Source: Acuticoccus mangrovi
GTDB lineage: Bacteria; Pseudomonadota; Alphaproteobacteria; Rhizobiales; Amorphaceae
Length of the DNA stretch: 64,000 bases
Assembly: GCF_016411865.1 (NCBI RefSeq)
Contig: NZ_JAEKJA010000027.1
Location: 1 to 64,000 of the forward strand
Reading direction: 5' to 3'
Positions 34,847-43,825 of this stretch are shown in pieces. The position numbers and the translations under genes were made by a program. Position 1 is the first letter of the stretch, and the number at the start of each line of letters is the position of its first letter. The notes below the pieces were generated by a model that made no database searches, was not told the DNA's origin, and saw nothing but the letters and a program-made list of their open reading frames with translations.

Positions 34847-35554
34847 TCAGACGGCGCTGACGGCCCAGAGGACCACGGCCTGCTCCTCGCCGGGGTTGCG
34901 CCAGCGGCGGGGCATCGCGTTGTCGTACCAGAAGCTGTCGCCCGTCTTGAGGCTCAGGAGGCGCTCGGCGAGCTGAAGCTCGAGCTGGCCGCTGACGACG
35001 TAGCCGATCTGGTGGCCCGTCTGCGTGGTGAAGAAGGTCGGGCCCGTCGACCCGCCCGGCTCGATCACCGCCCGATAGAGCTGCAGGTTGCTTCCGTTCG
35101 CGACCGGCGGCGTCAGGATCTCCTTGTGGATCCCCCCGAGCTTGGCCGAGTCGACGCTGCGGTGGCTGCCGGCGCGCGTCACCGCGCCCCGCGCGTCGTC
35201 GGTCTGGTCGGCCTCCACGTGGAGGTTCGCCAGGAACGTCTCGATCGGCGTGTCGAGCTCCTCGGCGAGGCCGTGGAGCGTCTGGATCGAGACCGACCGC
35301 AACCCGCGCTCCATCTGGCTGAGCAGGCTGACCGAGATCTCCGCGCCGTCGGCAACTTCCTTCAGCGACTTGCGCAACTGCTTGCGGCGCAGGCGCAATT
35401 GCTCGCCGAGCCACATATCCACGAATGAGCGAATATGCGTCGGGCGGGACCGCTTGACGCTCTGAGTCCGCTTCTGTCCGACCCTGGACGATCTGGTCTC
35501 CTCAGGATCCGACGGCTGGAGGTTCTCGTGCTGATCTGCCGTCGTCGCGCGCAC
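34847..35554 (-). CDS. XRE-family regulator with C-terminal cupin domain
   Basis: This 235-residue protein has a basic N-terminal extension of about 45 residues, an XRE helix-turn-helix (LRLRRKQLRKSLKEVADGAE, then SVSLLSQMERG), and a cupin sensor domain with TGHQIGYVVSGQLELQL and FWYDNAMPRRWRNPG. Such proteins sense small metabolites and often control adjacent catabolic genes. It starts at GTG 35554 with a strong GGAGG site; the next ATG is deep inside the frame. It is divergent from the monooxygenase operon, with repeated TTTCAC half-sites in the gap. Confidence 0.92.
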   Translation of the reverse strand: MRATTADQHENLQPSDPEETRSSRVGQKRTQSVKRSRPTHIRSFVDMWLGEQLRLRRKQLRKSLKEVADGAEISVSLLSQMERGLRSVSIQTLHGLAEELDTPIETFLANLHVEADQTDDARGAVTRAGSHRSVDSAKLGGIHKEILTPPVANGSNLQLYRAVIEPGGSTGPTFFTTQTGHQIGYVVSGQLELQLAERLLSLKTGDSFWYDNAMPRRWRNPGEEQAVVLWAVSAV

Positions 35555-35569
35555 CGGTATCCTCCGTTT

Positions 35570-35662
35570 TGTGCAGTTTCACAGCGAATCCGCATCCTGT
35601 CCAACGAGACATTTGACAGACATGGGACGCTGTGTAAATTTCACTAACGTGAAAATTGCACA
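35570..35662. promoter_or_regulatory. Operator region with three TTTCAC half-sites
   Basis: An imperfect inverted repeat TGTGTAAATTTCAC (35631-35644) and GTGAAAATTGCACA (35649-35662) around TAAC has 12 of 14 matching positions and ends 24 bp before the monooxygenase start. A third half-site TGTGCAGTTTCAC lies at 35570-35582, 15 bp upstream of the XRE-cupin start. The arrangement suggests the regulator controls both divergent units. Confidence 0.75.
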
Positions 35663-35686
35663 CCAAACTTTCCCAGGAATCACGGC

Positions 35687-37090
35687 GTGAAGCAGATCCT
35701 GCTCAACTCATTCGCTTCGTTCTCGGTGTCGCATAATCATCAGGGACTGTGGCAGCATCCGCGCGACCAGTCGTTGGATTACTGGCGGCTCGAGACCTGG
35801 ACGACCCTCGCCGAGCTGCTGGAGCGGGGGCTGTTCGACGGGCTGTTCATCGCCGACGGTCTCGGTGTGTTCGACGTCTACGGCGGCGGGCCCGAGGCGA
35901 CCATCGAGCACGCGGTGAACTTTCCGAAGAACGACCCGGCGACGATCGTGTCGGCGATGGCGGCCGTCACGCGTCATCTGGGCTTCGGGATCACCTTCAA
36001 CGTGATCGAGGAGCTGCCCTACGCCTTCGCCCGCCGGATCTCCACGCTCGATCATCTGACGCACGGGCGCATCGCCTGGAACATCGTCACCGGCTATCTC
36101 GACAGCGCCGCCAAGGCGCGCGGCATCGCCAAGCTGATGCCGCGCGAGCAGCGCTACGCCATCGCCGACGAGTTCTGCGAGCTGACCTACAAGCTGTGGG
36201 AGGCGAGCTGGGAGGAAGACGCGGTCCTGCGCGACAAGGCGCGCGGGGTCTTCGCCGACCCGAAGAAGGTCCACCGGATCGTCCACGAGGGCGAGTTCTT
36301 CTCGCTCGACGCCGTGCACTATTGCGAGCCCTCGCCGCAGCGCACGCCCGTGCTGTTCCAGGCGGGCACGTCGCCCTCGGGCGTCGACTTCGCCGGCAAG
36401 CACGCGGAGTGCGTCTTCGTGAACGGCCCGTCGACCGAGAATGTCGGCGGCCGCGTGCGCCGCCTGCGCCAGGCCGTCGCCGATGCGGGACGCGATCCGC
36501 GCTCGCTCAAGGTCTTCGCGTCGCTGACCCCGATCGCCGCGGCCACCGACGCCGAGGCCTTCGACAAGCACGCCGAGTACAGCTCCTATATCGACAGCGT
36601 CGGCAGCCTCGCCCGGCTCTCCGCCTTCATCGGCCAGGACCTTTCGACGCTCGATCCCGACGCCTCGATCTCCGGCATCGAGAGCAACTCGATCCAGTCG
36701 ATCCTGGAAAACCTCACCGCCAACGGCGGGCGCAAGGTGCGCGACGCCGCCAACAGCCTCAACCCCAACGGCGTCCAGCCGATGGTCGTCGGCTCGGGGG
36801 CGACGGTGGCCGAGGAGATGATCCGCTGGGTCGAGGAGGCGGACGTCGACGGCTTCAACCTCGTCCAGACCGTCAAGCCCGAAGGGGTGGAAGACTTCGT
36901 AACCCACGTCGTGCCGGAGCTGCAGTCCCGCGGCGCCTACAAGACCGCGTACGCCGAAGGTACGCTGCGCGAGAAGATGTTCGGCGCCGGGGCCTATACG
37001 CCCGACGATCATCCGAGCGCCAAGCTGCGCCGCGCCGCCAACGCCGGACCGTCCGCCGTGGCGCAGCCCGCTGCCGACGTAAACGCGTGA
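35687..37090 (+). CDS. LLM-class flavin-dependent monooxygenase (NtaA/SnaA/DszA type)
   Basis: This 467-residue bacterial-luciferase-fold enzyme uses FMNH2 from a separate reductase to oxygenate a small organic substrate. Features: LFDGLFIADG, EATIEHAVNFPKNDP, HLGFGITFNVIEELPYAFA, STLDHLTHGRIAWNIVTGY and VLFQAGTSPSG, all characteristic of the NtaA/SnaA/DszA group that attacks nitrilotriacetate, EDTA, dibenzothiophene and similar compounds. It starts at GTG 35687 with AGGAA upstream. First gene of the long operon and directly behind the operator. Substrate unknown. Confidence 0.93.
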   Translation: MKQILLNSFASFSVSHNHQGLWQHPRDQSLDYWRLETWTTLAELLERGLFDGLFIADGLGVFDVYGGGPEATIEHAVNFPKNDPATIVSAMAAVTRHLGFGITFNVIEELPYAFARRISTLDHLTHGRIAWNIVTGYLDSAAKARGIAKLMPREQRYAIADEFCELTYKLWEASWEEDAVLRDKARGVFADPKKVHRIVHEGEFFSLDAVHYCEPSPQRTPVLFQAGTSPSGVDFAGKHAECVFVNGPSTENVGGRVRRLRQAVADAGRDPRSLKVFASLTPIAAATDAEAFDKHAEYSSYIDSVGSLARLSAFIGQDLSTLDPDASISGIESNSIQSILENLTANGGRKVRDAANSLNPNGVQPMVVGSGATVAEEMIRWVEEADVDGFNLVQTVKPEGVEDFVTHVVPELQSRGAYKTAYAEGTLREKMFGAGAYTPDDHPSAKLRRAANAGPSAVAQPAADVNA

Positions 37091-37230
37091 GCGGACCGGA
37101 CGACGGCGGCCGGCGGGCCGCGGACCGCCACTCATCGCACCTCGAGGCGGCGCTCGCCCGACACGCTCCGGCCGACCCCGGCGGTGGGCGAGCACCCCGC
37201 CCCTTGCGACAGCGGCTCGGAGAGGACTGA

Positions 37231-39249
37231 ATGCGCACCGGAGTGGAAGTCGGCGGAACCTTCACCGATCTGGTGGCCGTCGACGGGGACGATATCTTCC
37301 TGACCAAAGTCCCGAGCACGCCCTCGGCGCCGGACCGGGGTGTGCTCGAGGCGCTGTCGCGCTCGCCCGGGCCGCTCGCCCGCATCGAGGACCTCGTTCA
37401 CGGATCGACCGTCGCGACCAACGCCATCCTGGAGCGGAAAGGGGCGAAGATCGCGTTCGTCACCACCGTCGGCTTCCGCGACATCCTGTTCCTGCAGCGC
37501 CACGACCGGCTGAACATCTACGACCTCGCCTATGCCAAGCCCGAGCCGGTGGTGAAGCGGCGCGACTGCTTCGAGGTCACTGAGCGGTGCGATTCCCAAG
37601 GCCGGGTGATCCGCCCGCTCGACGTCGAGGCGGAGGTGGAGCGCCTGTTGCCCCAGCTCAAGGCGGGCGGCTATGCGGCGATCGCGATCTGCCTGCTGTC
37701 GTCCTACGTGAACCCGACGCACGAGCGGCAGCTCCAGGCCGAGCTCATGCGCCGGCTGCCGGGGATCTTCGTCACCGGCTCGGCCGACGTCAGCCAGGAG
37801 TTCCGGGAGTTCGAGCGCAGCTCGACCACCACCCTCGCCGCCTACGTGCAGCCGGTGATCGACGCCTATCTCGATCGCCTGTCGAGTGCCGTCGCGGCGC
37901 AGGGCTTCGCGGGGCGCTTCAGCGTGATGCAGTCGAACGGCGGGCGGCTGCCGTCCGAGGGCATGCGCCGCAACGCGATCGCGGCGCTGTTCAGCGGGCC
38001 GGCGGCGGGCGTCGTCGGCGCGGTCCGCCAGTGCGGCCGCTCCGGCGTCGGCAACCTCATCGCCTTCGACATGGGCGGCACCTCGACCGACGTGTGCCTC
38101 GTCACCGACGGGCGGCCGGGCATCTCGGCCGACACCACCATCGGCGGTCTGCCGGTGCGCACGCCGGTGCTCGACATCGAGACGGTGGGCGCGGGCGGCG
38201 GCAGCCTGGTGTGGATCGACGAGGGCGGCATGCTGCGCGTCGGGCCGCAGAGCTCCGGCGCGGAGCCGGGGCCGGCCTGCTACGGCCGTGGCGGCACGGC
38301 GCCGACGATTACCGACGCCCACGTCATCCGCGGCACGATCCGCCCCGAGGCCTTCCTCGGCGGCGCGATGACGATCCACGTCGACAAGGCCCACGCCGCG
38401 TTTGAGCCCATCGCCAACGAGCTCGGCATGTCGATCCCGGCCGCCGCGGCGGCGGCGCTGCGGCTCGCGGTGGCCAACATCGTCCAGGCGATCCAGCTGG
38501 TCTCGACCGAGAAGGGGCGCGACCCGCGCGACTATGCGCTCGTGCCCTATGGCGGCGCGGGGCCGCTGCTCGCCGCCGAGGTGGCGGAGGAGCTCGGCAT
38601 CACCACCGTGGTGGTCACGCCCAACCCCGGGGTGCTGTCGGCCTTCGGGCTCATCGCCTCGGATTTCTCGCGCATCTATGCCCGCACCCAGCGCTTCACG
38701 GTGGACGACGACACGGGCGAGGTGATCCGCGCGGCCTTCGCCGATCTCGAGCAGATCGCGCGCCGGGACTTCGCGACCTACGGGCTCGGCGGCGAGCTCG
38801 ACTTCGTGCTCATCGCCGAGATGCGGTTCGCCGGCCAGGCCTTCGAGGTGCCGGTCGAGCTGCCGCTCGACGCGCTCTGCCGGCTCGACCGCCACGCCGT
38901 CACCGCGGCCTTCGTCGCCGCGCACGAGCGGATCTTCTTCCACGCCGGCCTGCCGAACCAGAAGATCGAGGTGGTGGGCTTCCGCCTCGAGGTCGCGCGC
39001 CCGGTCGACAGCCTGCCGAAGTTCCGCGAGCGCCCGCTGGGGCGTCCGACGGCCGCGCGGGCGACGATGTCGGGCGAGGCCGGATCCTTCGAAGCGGCGG
39101 TGTTCTCCTGCCCCGACCTGCCGACGGACGAGACCTTCGCGGGCCCCCTCCTCGCCGAGGGCTTCTCCTCGACGCTCTACGTGCCGGAGCGCTGGAGCCT
39201 GACGCGCGACGCCAGCGAGAACATCATCTTGACGAGGGAGGCGACATGA
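37231..39249 (+). CDS. hyuA: Hydantoinase/oxoprolinase subunit A
   Basis: This 672-residue ATP-dependent ring-opening amidohydrolase subunit has the N-terminal ASKHA-type signature GVEVGGTFTDLVAVDGD and HGSTVATNAILERKG, the second phosphate-binding motif IAFDMGGTSTDVCLV, and GAGGGSLVWIDEGG. It pairs with HyuB to hydrolyse cyclic amides such as N-methylhydantoin or 5-oxoproline. The ATG at 37231 has GGAGAGGA upstream. It overlaps hyuB by four bases (ATGA). Confidence 0.94.
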   Translation: MRTGVEVGGTFTDLVAVDGDDIFLTKVPSTPSAPDRGVLEALSRSPGPLARIEDLVHGSTVATNAILERKGAKIAFVTTVGFRDILFLQRHDRLNIYDLAYAKPEPVVKRRDCFEVTERCDSQGRVIRPLDVEAEVERLLPQLKAGGYAAIAICLLSSYVNPTHERQLQAELMRRLPGIFVTGSADVSQEFREFERSSTTTLAAYVQPVIDAYLDRLSSAVAAQGFAGRFSVMQSNGGRLPSEGMRRNAIAALFSGPAAGVVGAVRQCGRSGVGNLIAFDMGGTSTDVCLVTDGRPGISADTTIGGLPVRTPVLDIETVGAGGGSLVWIDEGGMLRVGPQSSGAEPGPACYGRGGTAPTITDAHVIRGTIRPEAFLGGAMTIHVDKAHAAFEPIANELGMSIPAAAAAALRLAVANIVQAIQLVSTEKGRDPRDYALVPYGGAGPLLAAEVAEELGITTVVVTPNPGVLSAFGLIASDFSRIYARTQRFTVDDDTGEVIRAAFADLEQIARRDFATYGLGGELDFVLIAEMRFAGQAFEVPVELPLDALCRLDRHAVTAAFVAAHERIFFHAGLPNQKIEVVGFRLEVARPVDSLPKFRERPLGRPTAARATMSGEAGSFEAAVFSCPDLPTDETFAGPLLAEGFSSTLYVPERWSLTRDASENIILTREAT

Positions 39250-40922
39250 CCGTCGACCCGATCGACTACGCGGTGATCAGCCAGGCCCTGCTTTCCGTTG
39301 CGCGGGAGATGGGGGCGAAGCTGATCCGCTCGGCCTATTCGACCATCCTGCGCGAGGCGCGGGACGGCTCGGCGGCGATCCTCGACCGCGACGGATACAC
39401 CGTCGCCCAGGCCGAGCTGATCCCGATGCAGCTCGGCACGATCGGCTCCGTCTTCCAGGCCTGCGCGGCGGCCTACGACCTCGACGCGATGACCGAGGAC
39501 GAGTTCTTCGCCATCAACGACCCCTATTCGGGCGGCCAGCATCTCCAGGACGTCTTCTTCTTCCATCCGATCTTCGTCGACGGGCGGCGCATCGGCTTCG
39601 CCGCCTCCGTGGCCCATCATCTCGATCTCGGCGGCGGCAGCCCGGGACTGAGCGTCAACGCGCTCGACGTCCACTCCGAGGGCATCATCATTCCGCCGAC
39701 CAAGTGCTCGATGTCGCGGGACTGGAACGGCGGGGTGCTCGAGCGCCTGCTGCGCGCCAACGTCCGCGCGCCGTTGCAGACGATGGGCGACTTCGACGCC
39801 CAGATCGCCGCCAACCGGATCGGCATTCAGCGCGTGCAGGAGCTCGCGGCGAAGTATGGCGGGGCCAAGGTGGAAGCGGTGATGGCCGCCTTCCAGGACT
39901 ATTCGGAGCGGCGGGCGCGCGCCGGGATCGCCGCCGCCCCCGACGGGGTCTATCACGGCGAGGCGACGCTCGACGACGACGGGCTGAGCGACACCCCGAT
40001 CCGGATCTGCTCCACGGTGACGATCGAAGGCGACCGCCTCCTCGTCGACTACGAGGGGACGGACCCGCAGGTGGCGACGACGCTGAACGCGCCGCTCGCC
40101 TCGGTGCTGTCGGCGACGATGTCGTGCGTGAAGATGGTGCTCACCTCGCCGGACATCCCGTTCAATGCGGGGCTGCTGCGCCCGGTCGACGTGGTCGTGC
40201 CGGTGGGCTCGATCCTCAATCCGCGCTACCCGGCGCCGGTGCGGGCGCGGATGCTCGCCTGCTACCGCGCCTTCAACGCCACGATGAAGGCCTTGGCGCA
40301 GGCCGTGCCCGAGAAGGTGATCGCGGGCGGCTACGACGCCACGACGTCGGGCTGCCTCGCCTGGCTCGGCCCGTCCGGCTACTCGGTCTATCTCGAGATC
40401 TTCGGCGGCGGGTTCGGCGCCGGCGCCCGGCGGAACGGCTGCGACGCGGTCGACAGCCCGCTGTCGAACTGCGCCAATACGCCCGTCGAGGCGATCGACC
40501 AGGACTACACCTTCTTCCGCGTCGAGGACTACGCGCTCTTGCCCGACAGCTTCGGGCACGGCCGCCACCGCGGCGGGACGGGCTTTCGCCGCGCCTTCCG
40601 GATCCTGGAGGACGGGGCGACCATCTCGCTCTACTCGGACCATTTCCGCGGCACGGCCGAGCCGCTGTTCGGCGGCGGTCCGGGGACGACCGGCAGCTGC
40701 GAGATCCACCGCGGCGACGAGGTGATCTCGCTCCCCTCCAAAGCCAAGGCGGACCTCCGCAAGGGCGATCTCGTGGTGTTCAGCTTCGGCGGCGGGGCGG
40801 GCTACGGCGATCCGGCCGATCGGCGACCCGCCGAGATCGAGGCGGACATCGCCGACGGGCTCATGAGCCGCGAGGCGGCGCTCTCCGCCTATCCTCAGCT
40901 GCGGGAAGCCACCGATGCCTGA
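39246..40922 (+). CDS. hyuB: Hydantoinase/oxoprolinase subunit B
   Basis: This 558-residue partner of HyuA begins PIDYAVISQALLSVAREMG, followed by NDPYSGGQHLQDVFFFHPIF and VAHHLDLGG, all standard for the B subunit; the Gly-rich GGGPGTTGS and FGGGAGYGDPADR near the C-terminus are also typical. Translationally coupled to hyuA, and its stop overlaps a small open frame at 40915. With the upstream monooxygenase it suggests sequential oxygenation and ring opening of a nitrogen heterocycle or N-alkyl lactam. Confidence 0.94.
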   Translation: MTVDPIDYAVISQALLSVAREMGAKLIRSAYSTILREARDGSAAILDRDGYTVAQAELIPMQLGTIGSVFQACAAAYDLDAMTEDEFFAINDPYSGGQHLQDVFFFHPIFVDGRRIGFAASVAHHLDLGGGSPGLSVNALDVHSEGIIIPPTKCSMSRDWNGGVLERLLRANVRAPLQTMGDFDAQIAANRIGIQRVQELAAKYGGAKVEAVMAAFQDYSERRARAGIAAAPDGVYHGEATLDDDGLSDTPIRICSTVTIEGDRLLVDYEGTDPQVATTLNAPLASVLSATMSCVKMVLTSPDIPFNAGLLRPVDVVVPVGSILNPRYPAPVRARMLACYRAFNATMKALAQAVPEKVIAGGYDATTSGCLAWLGPSGYSVYLEIFGGGFGAGARRNGCDAVDSPLSNCANTPVEAIDQDYTFFRVEDYALLPDSFGHGRHRGGTGFRRAFRILEDGATISLYSDHFRGTAEPLFGGGPGTTGSCEIHRGDEVISLPSKAKADLRKGDLVVFSFGGGAGYGDPADRRPAEIEADIADGLMSREAALSAYPQLREATDA

Positions 40923-41100
40923 GCCCCGCTCCCCGCACGACGGCGGAAGCGTCGCCACGCTCATGGTCGGAGCGGCCACCGCCGGCCACCCGTCGACGAC
41001 CCTCGTCGCCGAAGGCACGGCTCGGGCGTTTCTGGCTCGGGCGGGGATGGTGCGGGCGATCGTCGGGGCGCCCGCCGGTCGGCGCGCGGAGGCGGTGTGA
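40915..41100 (+). CDS. Possible small coupled gene between hyuB and the FAD oxidase
   Basis: This 61-codon frame begins with an ATG 8 bases inside the end of hyuB and its TGA shares its last A with the ATG of the FAD oxidase (TGATG). The exact stop/start coupling on both sides is typical of genuine operon genes. The product (Ala/Gly-rich, VATLMVGAATAGHPSTT) has no motif I recognise, and random frames are common at this GC content. Confidence 0.35.
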   Translation: MPEPRSPHDGGSVATLMVGAATAGHPSTTLVAEGTARAFLARAGMVRAIVGAPAGRRAEAV

Positions 41101-42392
41101 TGGCGTCCAGCGCGGAGTCCTTCCAGACCTCGCTGTGGTGGAATTCGGCGCTCGAGCCGCCGCTCGATCGGGCGTCGCTCGACGGCGAGCACCGTGTCGA
41201 CGTGGCGGTGGTCGGGGCGGGATATACCGGCCTGTCGGCCGCGCTGCACCTCGCGCAGTCCGGCGCGAAGGTCGCCGTTCTGGAAGCGCGGCACACGGGC
41301 TTCGGCGCGTCGGGGCGGAACGGCGGGCAGATCATTCCGGGGCTCAAGCTCAATCCGGACGAGCTCGTCCGACGTTTCGGCGATGAGCGCGGCGGCGACC
41401 TGGTCGACGCGGTCGGCGGCGCCGCGGATCTGGTGTTCGACCTCGTCGAGGCGCACGGCATCCGCTGCCGGGCGGAGCGGAACGGCTGGGTCCAGGCGGC
41501 ACACTCGGATCGCGCGCTGGAGACGGTGCTCGCGCGCGCCGAGCAGTGGAGGGCGCGCGGGGTGGCGGTCGAGATCTTCGACGCCGCACAGGTCGCGCGC
41601 GCGTTGGGCACGACCGTCTATCGCGGCGGCTGGCGCGACCCGCGGGCGGGCACGGTGCAGCCGCTCGACCTTGCCCGAGGTCTCGGACGCGCGGTGCTCG
41701 CGGCGGGCGGCGAGATCTGGGAGCAAAGCCCGGTCCGCTCGCTGACCCGCGCGGGCGAGGGCTGGACGTTGGCGACGGACGCCGGACGGGTGGTGGCGAA
41801 CACGGTGGTGATCGCCGCGAACGGCTACGGCGACGGGCTCTTCGGCGGCCTCTCGCGCTCGGTTCTGCCGGTGCAGAGCATGGTGGTGGCGACCGAGCCG
41901 CTGAGCGAGGCTCTGCGCGCGGACGTGCTGCCGCGCCGCTTCTGCGCCTCGGAGACGCGCAAGATCGCGTTCTACTTCCGCCTAGACCCCGAGGGGCGCC
42001 TGGTCTTCGGCGGCCGCGGTCCCGTCGGGCCCGAGATGAGCGAGGGCCTCCAGAGCGCGCTCATCAAGGGACTGGCGCGGGTGTTTCCGCAGCTCGCGCA
42101 GACGCCGATCGCCCATCGCTGGTCCGGGCAGGTGGCGCTGACCCTCGACGATCTGCCCCACGTCCACGAGCTCGCGCCGGGGCTCTTCGCCGGGCTCGGC
42201 TACAACGGGCGGGGTGTCGCGATGGCGACGCTGGTGGGTCGGATGCTCGCGCGGCGGATCGCCGACGGCGTCCCGACGCCGCTGCCCGCGAGCCCACTTC
42301 GACCGGTTTTCTGGCACCGCTGGCGGCGTCCGGTGATCAACGCGGGCGTGCGCTGGTACTGGGCCCGCGACGCCGCAGGCTTCGCGGCCTGA
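41100..42392 (+). CDS. FAD-dependent amine-type oxidoreductase (DAO/PuuB-like)
   Basis: This 430-residue flavoprotein of the D-amino-acid-oxidase family has the dinucleotide fold VAVVGAGYTGLSAALHL (about 36-52) with the ribose-binding acid in VLEARH, FGASGRNGGQI, and a C-terminal FAD motif GLFAGLGYNGRGVAMA. Close relatives oxidise gamma-glutamylputrescine, sarcosine or other secondary amines. The ATG at 41100 is coupled to the preceding frame. In this locus it may oxidise an amine released by the monooxygenase or hydantoinase steps. Confidence 0.92.
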   Translation: MASSAESFQTSLWWNSALEPPLDRASLDGEHRVDVAVVGAGYTGLSAALHLAQSGAKVAVLEARHTGFGASGRNGGQIIPGLKLNPDELVRRFGDERGGDLVDAVGGAADLVFDLVEAHGIRCRAERNGWVQAAHSDRALETVLARAEQWRARGVAVEIFDAAQVARALGTTVYRGGWRDPRAGTVQPLDLARGLGRAVLAAGGEIWEQSPVRSLTRAGEGWTLATDAGRVVANTVVIAANGYGDGLFGGLSRSVLPVQSMVVATEPLSEALRADVLPRRFCASETRKIAFYFRLDPEGRLVFGGRGPVGPEMSEGLQSALIKGLARVFPQLAQTPIAHRWSGQVALTLDDLPHVHELAPGLFAGLGYNGRGVAMATLVGRMLARRIADGVPTPLPASPLRPVFWHRWRRPVINAGVRWYWARDAAGFAA

Positions 42393-42543
42393 CGCGGCGC
42401 CCGACCTCTGCCGGAGCGGGGCCGACGCGCCCCCTCCGGGTGGCAACGAAGGAAAGGGCGGCTTTGCAACCGCCGGCGGCGGCTCGACGGCCCGCAGAAG
42501 GCCGGCCGTCATCGATCGAGACGGGAACGATGGGGATGACGGA

Positions 42544-43509
42544 ATGATCGTCTGGCTCTTGATGCGTATCGCGCAGGCCTGCGGGATCATGCTGGTGATG
42601 ACCGTGCTGGTCTTCATCGGCGTCCATGTCATCGGCGACCCGACCGCGATGCTCGTGTCGCCGGAGGCGAGCGCGCAGGACCGGGCCCGCATGATCGCCG
42701 CGCTGGGGCTCGATCAGCCGCTATGGCTGCAGTATCTGCACTTCCTCGGCGGCATTCTGCAGGGGGACATCGGCAACAGCTTCGTCTTCCACCTGCCGGC
42801 GATGGGTCTCATCCTGCAGCGCATGCCGGCGACGCTCGAGCTGGCGTTCTGCGCCCTGCTCTTCGCCCTGCTGATCGGAGTCCCGCTCGGCCTCTACTGC
42901 GGTCTGCGGCCGAACACGACGCTGTCGAAGATCATCATGACGTCGAGCATCGTCGGCTTCTCGATCCCCACCTTCTGGTTGGGGTTGATGCTGATCCTGC
43001 TCTTCTCGGTCAATCTCGGCTGGCTGCCGAGCAGCGGCCGCGGCGAGACGGTCAAGATCCTCGGCATCGGCTGGTCGTTTCTGACGCTCGACGGGCTGTC
43101 GCACCTCGCGATGCCGGCGTTCACGCTGTCGCTCTACAAGGTCGCCCTGGTGCTGCGCCTGGTGCGCGCCGGCGTGCGCGAGATCATGCCGCTGGAGCAC
43201 GTCCGCTTCGCGCGGGCCAAGGGCCTGTCGCAGCGGCGCGTGGTCGTGGTGCACGTCCTCAAGAACCTGATGATCCCGGTCGTCACGGTCACAGGCATGG
43301 AATTCGGAACGCTGATCGCCTTCTCCCTCGTCACCGAAACAGTCTTCGGATGGCCGGGGATGGGAAAACTGATCATCGATTCGATCAACTTGCTCGATCG
43401 CCCCGTGATGGTTGCCTACCTGGTGATCATCGTCGCGCTGTTCAGTGCCATCAATATTATCGTCGATATCCTCTACATGCTGCTCGACCCCCGAATTCGG
43501 CCGCGTTGA
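42544..43509 (+). CDS. ABC permease, dipeptide/nickel class (DppB-like)
   Basis: This 321-residue inner-membrane permease has about six hydrophobic segments, N-terminal LLMRIAQACGIMLVMTVLV, the conserved GLDQPLWLQYLHF loop and the EAA-type cytoplasmic loop MPLEHVRFARAKGLSQRRVV, ending GWPGMGKLIIDSI as in DppB. It pairs with the DppC-like permease at 49632 although seven kilobases away, with the binding proteins and ATPase between. The 151-bp gap before it is GC-rich with no gene. Confidence 0.94.
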   Translation: MIVWLLMRIAQACGIMLVMTVLVFIGVHVIGDPTAMLVSPEASAQDRARMIAALGLDQPLWLQYLHFLGGILQGDIGNSFVFHLPAMGLILQRMPATLELAFCALLFALLIGVPLGLYCGLRPNTTLSKIIMTSSIVGFSIPTFWLGLMLILLFSVNLGWLPSSGRGETVKILGIGWSFLTLDGLSHLAMPAFTLSLYKVALVLRLVRAGVREIMPLEHVRFARAKGLSQRRVVVVHVLKNLMIPVVTVTGMEFGTLIAFSLVTETVFGWPGMGKLIIDSINLLDRPVMVAYLVIIVALFSAINIIVDILYMLLDPRIRPR

Positions 43510-43825
43510 CGTCCGCGCCGTGCCCGAGACCCGCAGAACGCCGCCCGACCCGATCACCCCCGAGACGACGGCCCGTCGCCGCGCCGCCAGGAGCACCATG
43601 GACGAACAGCTGGATCAGATGCCCCGCCCTCGCCTGCGCGACGCCGGTGGCGGCGCGGGCCGACGAGCGGGCCGGCGGCTCGGAAACGGCGATGCCGTCC
43701 GCGGTTCCATTCTCGCCGCCCGCGACGGGCTCGGACCGGCCGAGCGCGCCGTCGCCGGTCCCGTGACGCGCATACGCAATCAAGCCTGCACCACCCCCCT
43801 ACCGCTAGCTCTGAGGGAGACCGCC
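43510..43825. other. Gap between permease and first binding protein (316 bp)
   Basis: No supported gene. Frames here are GC-rich, Arg/Ala-heavy and motif-free. An ATG at 43599 opens a frame without family features. The last 20 bases (CTGAGGGAGACCGCC) form the ribosome site of the next gene. Confidence 0.5.
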
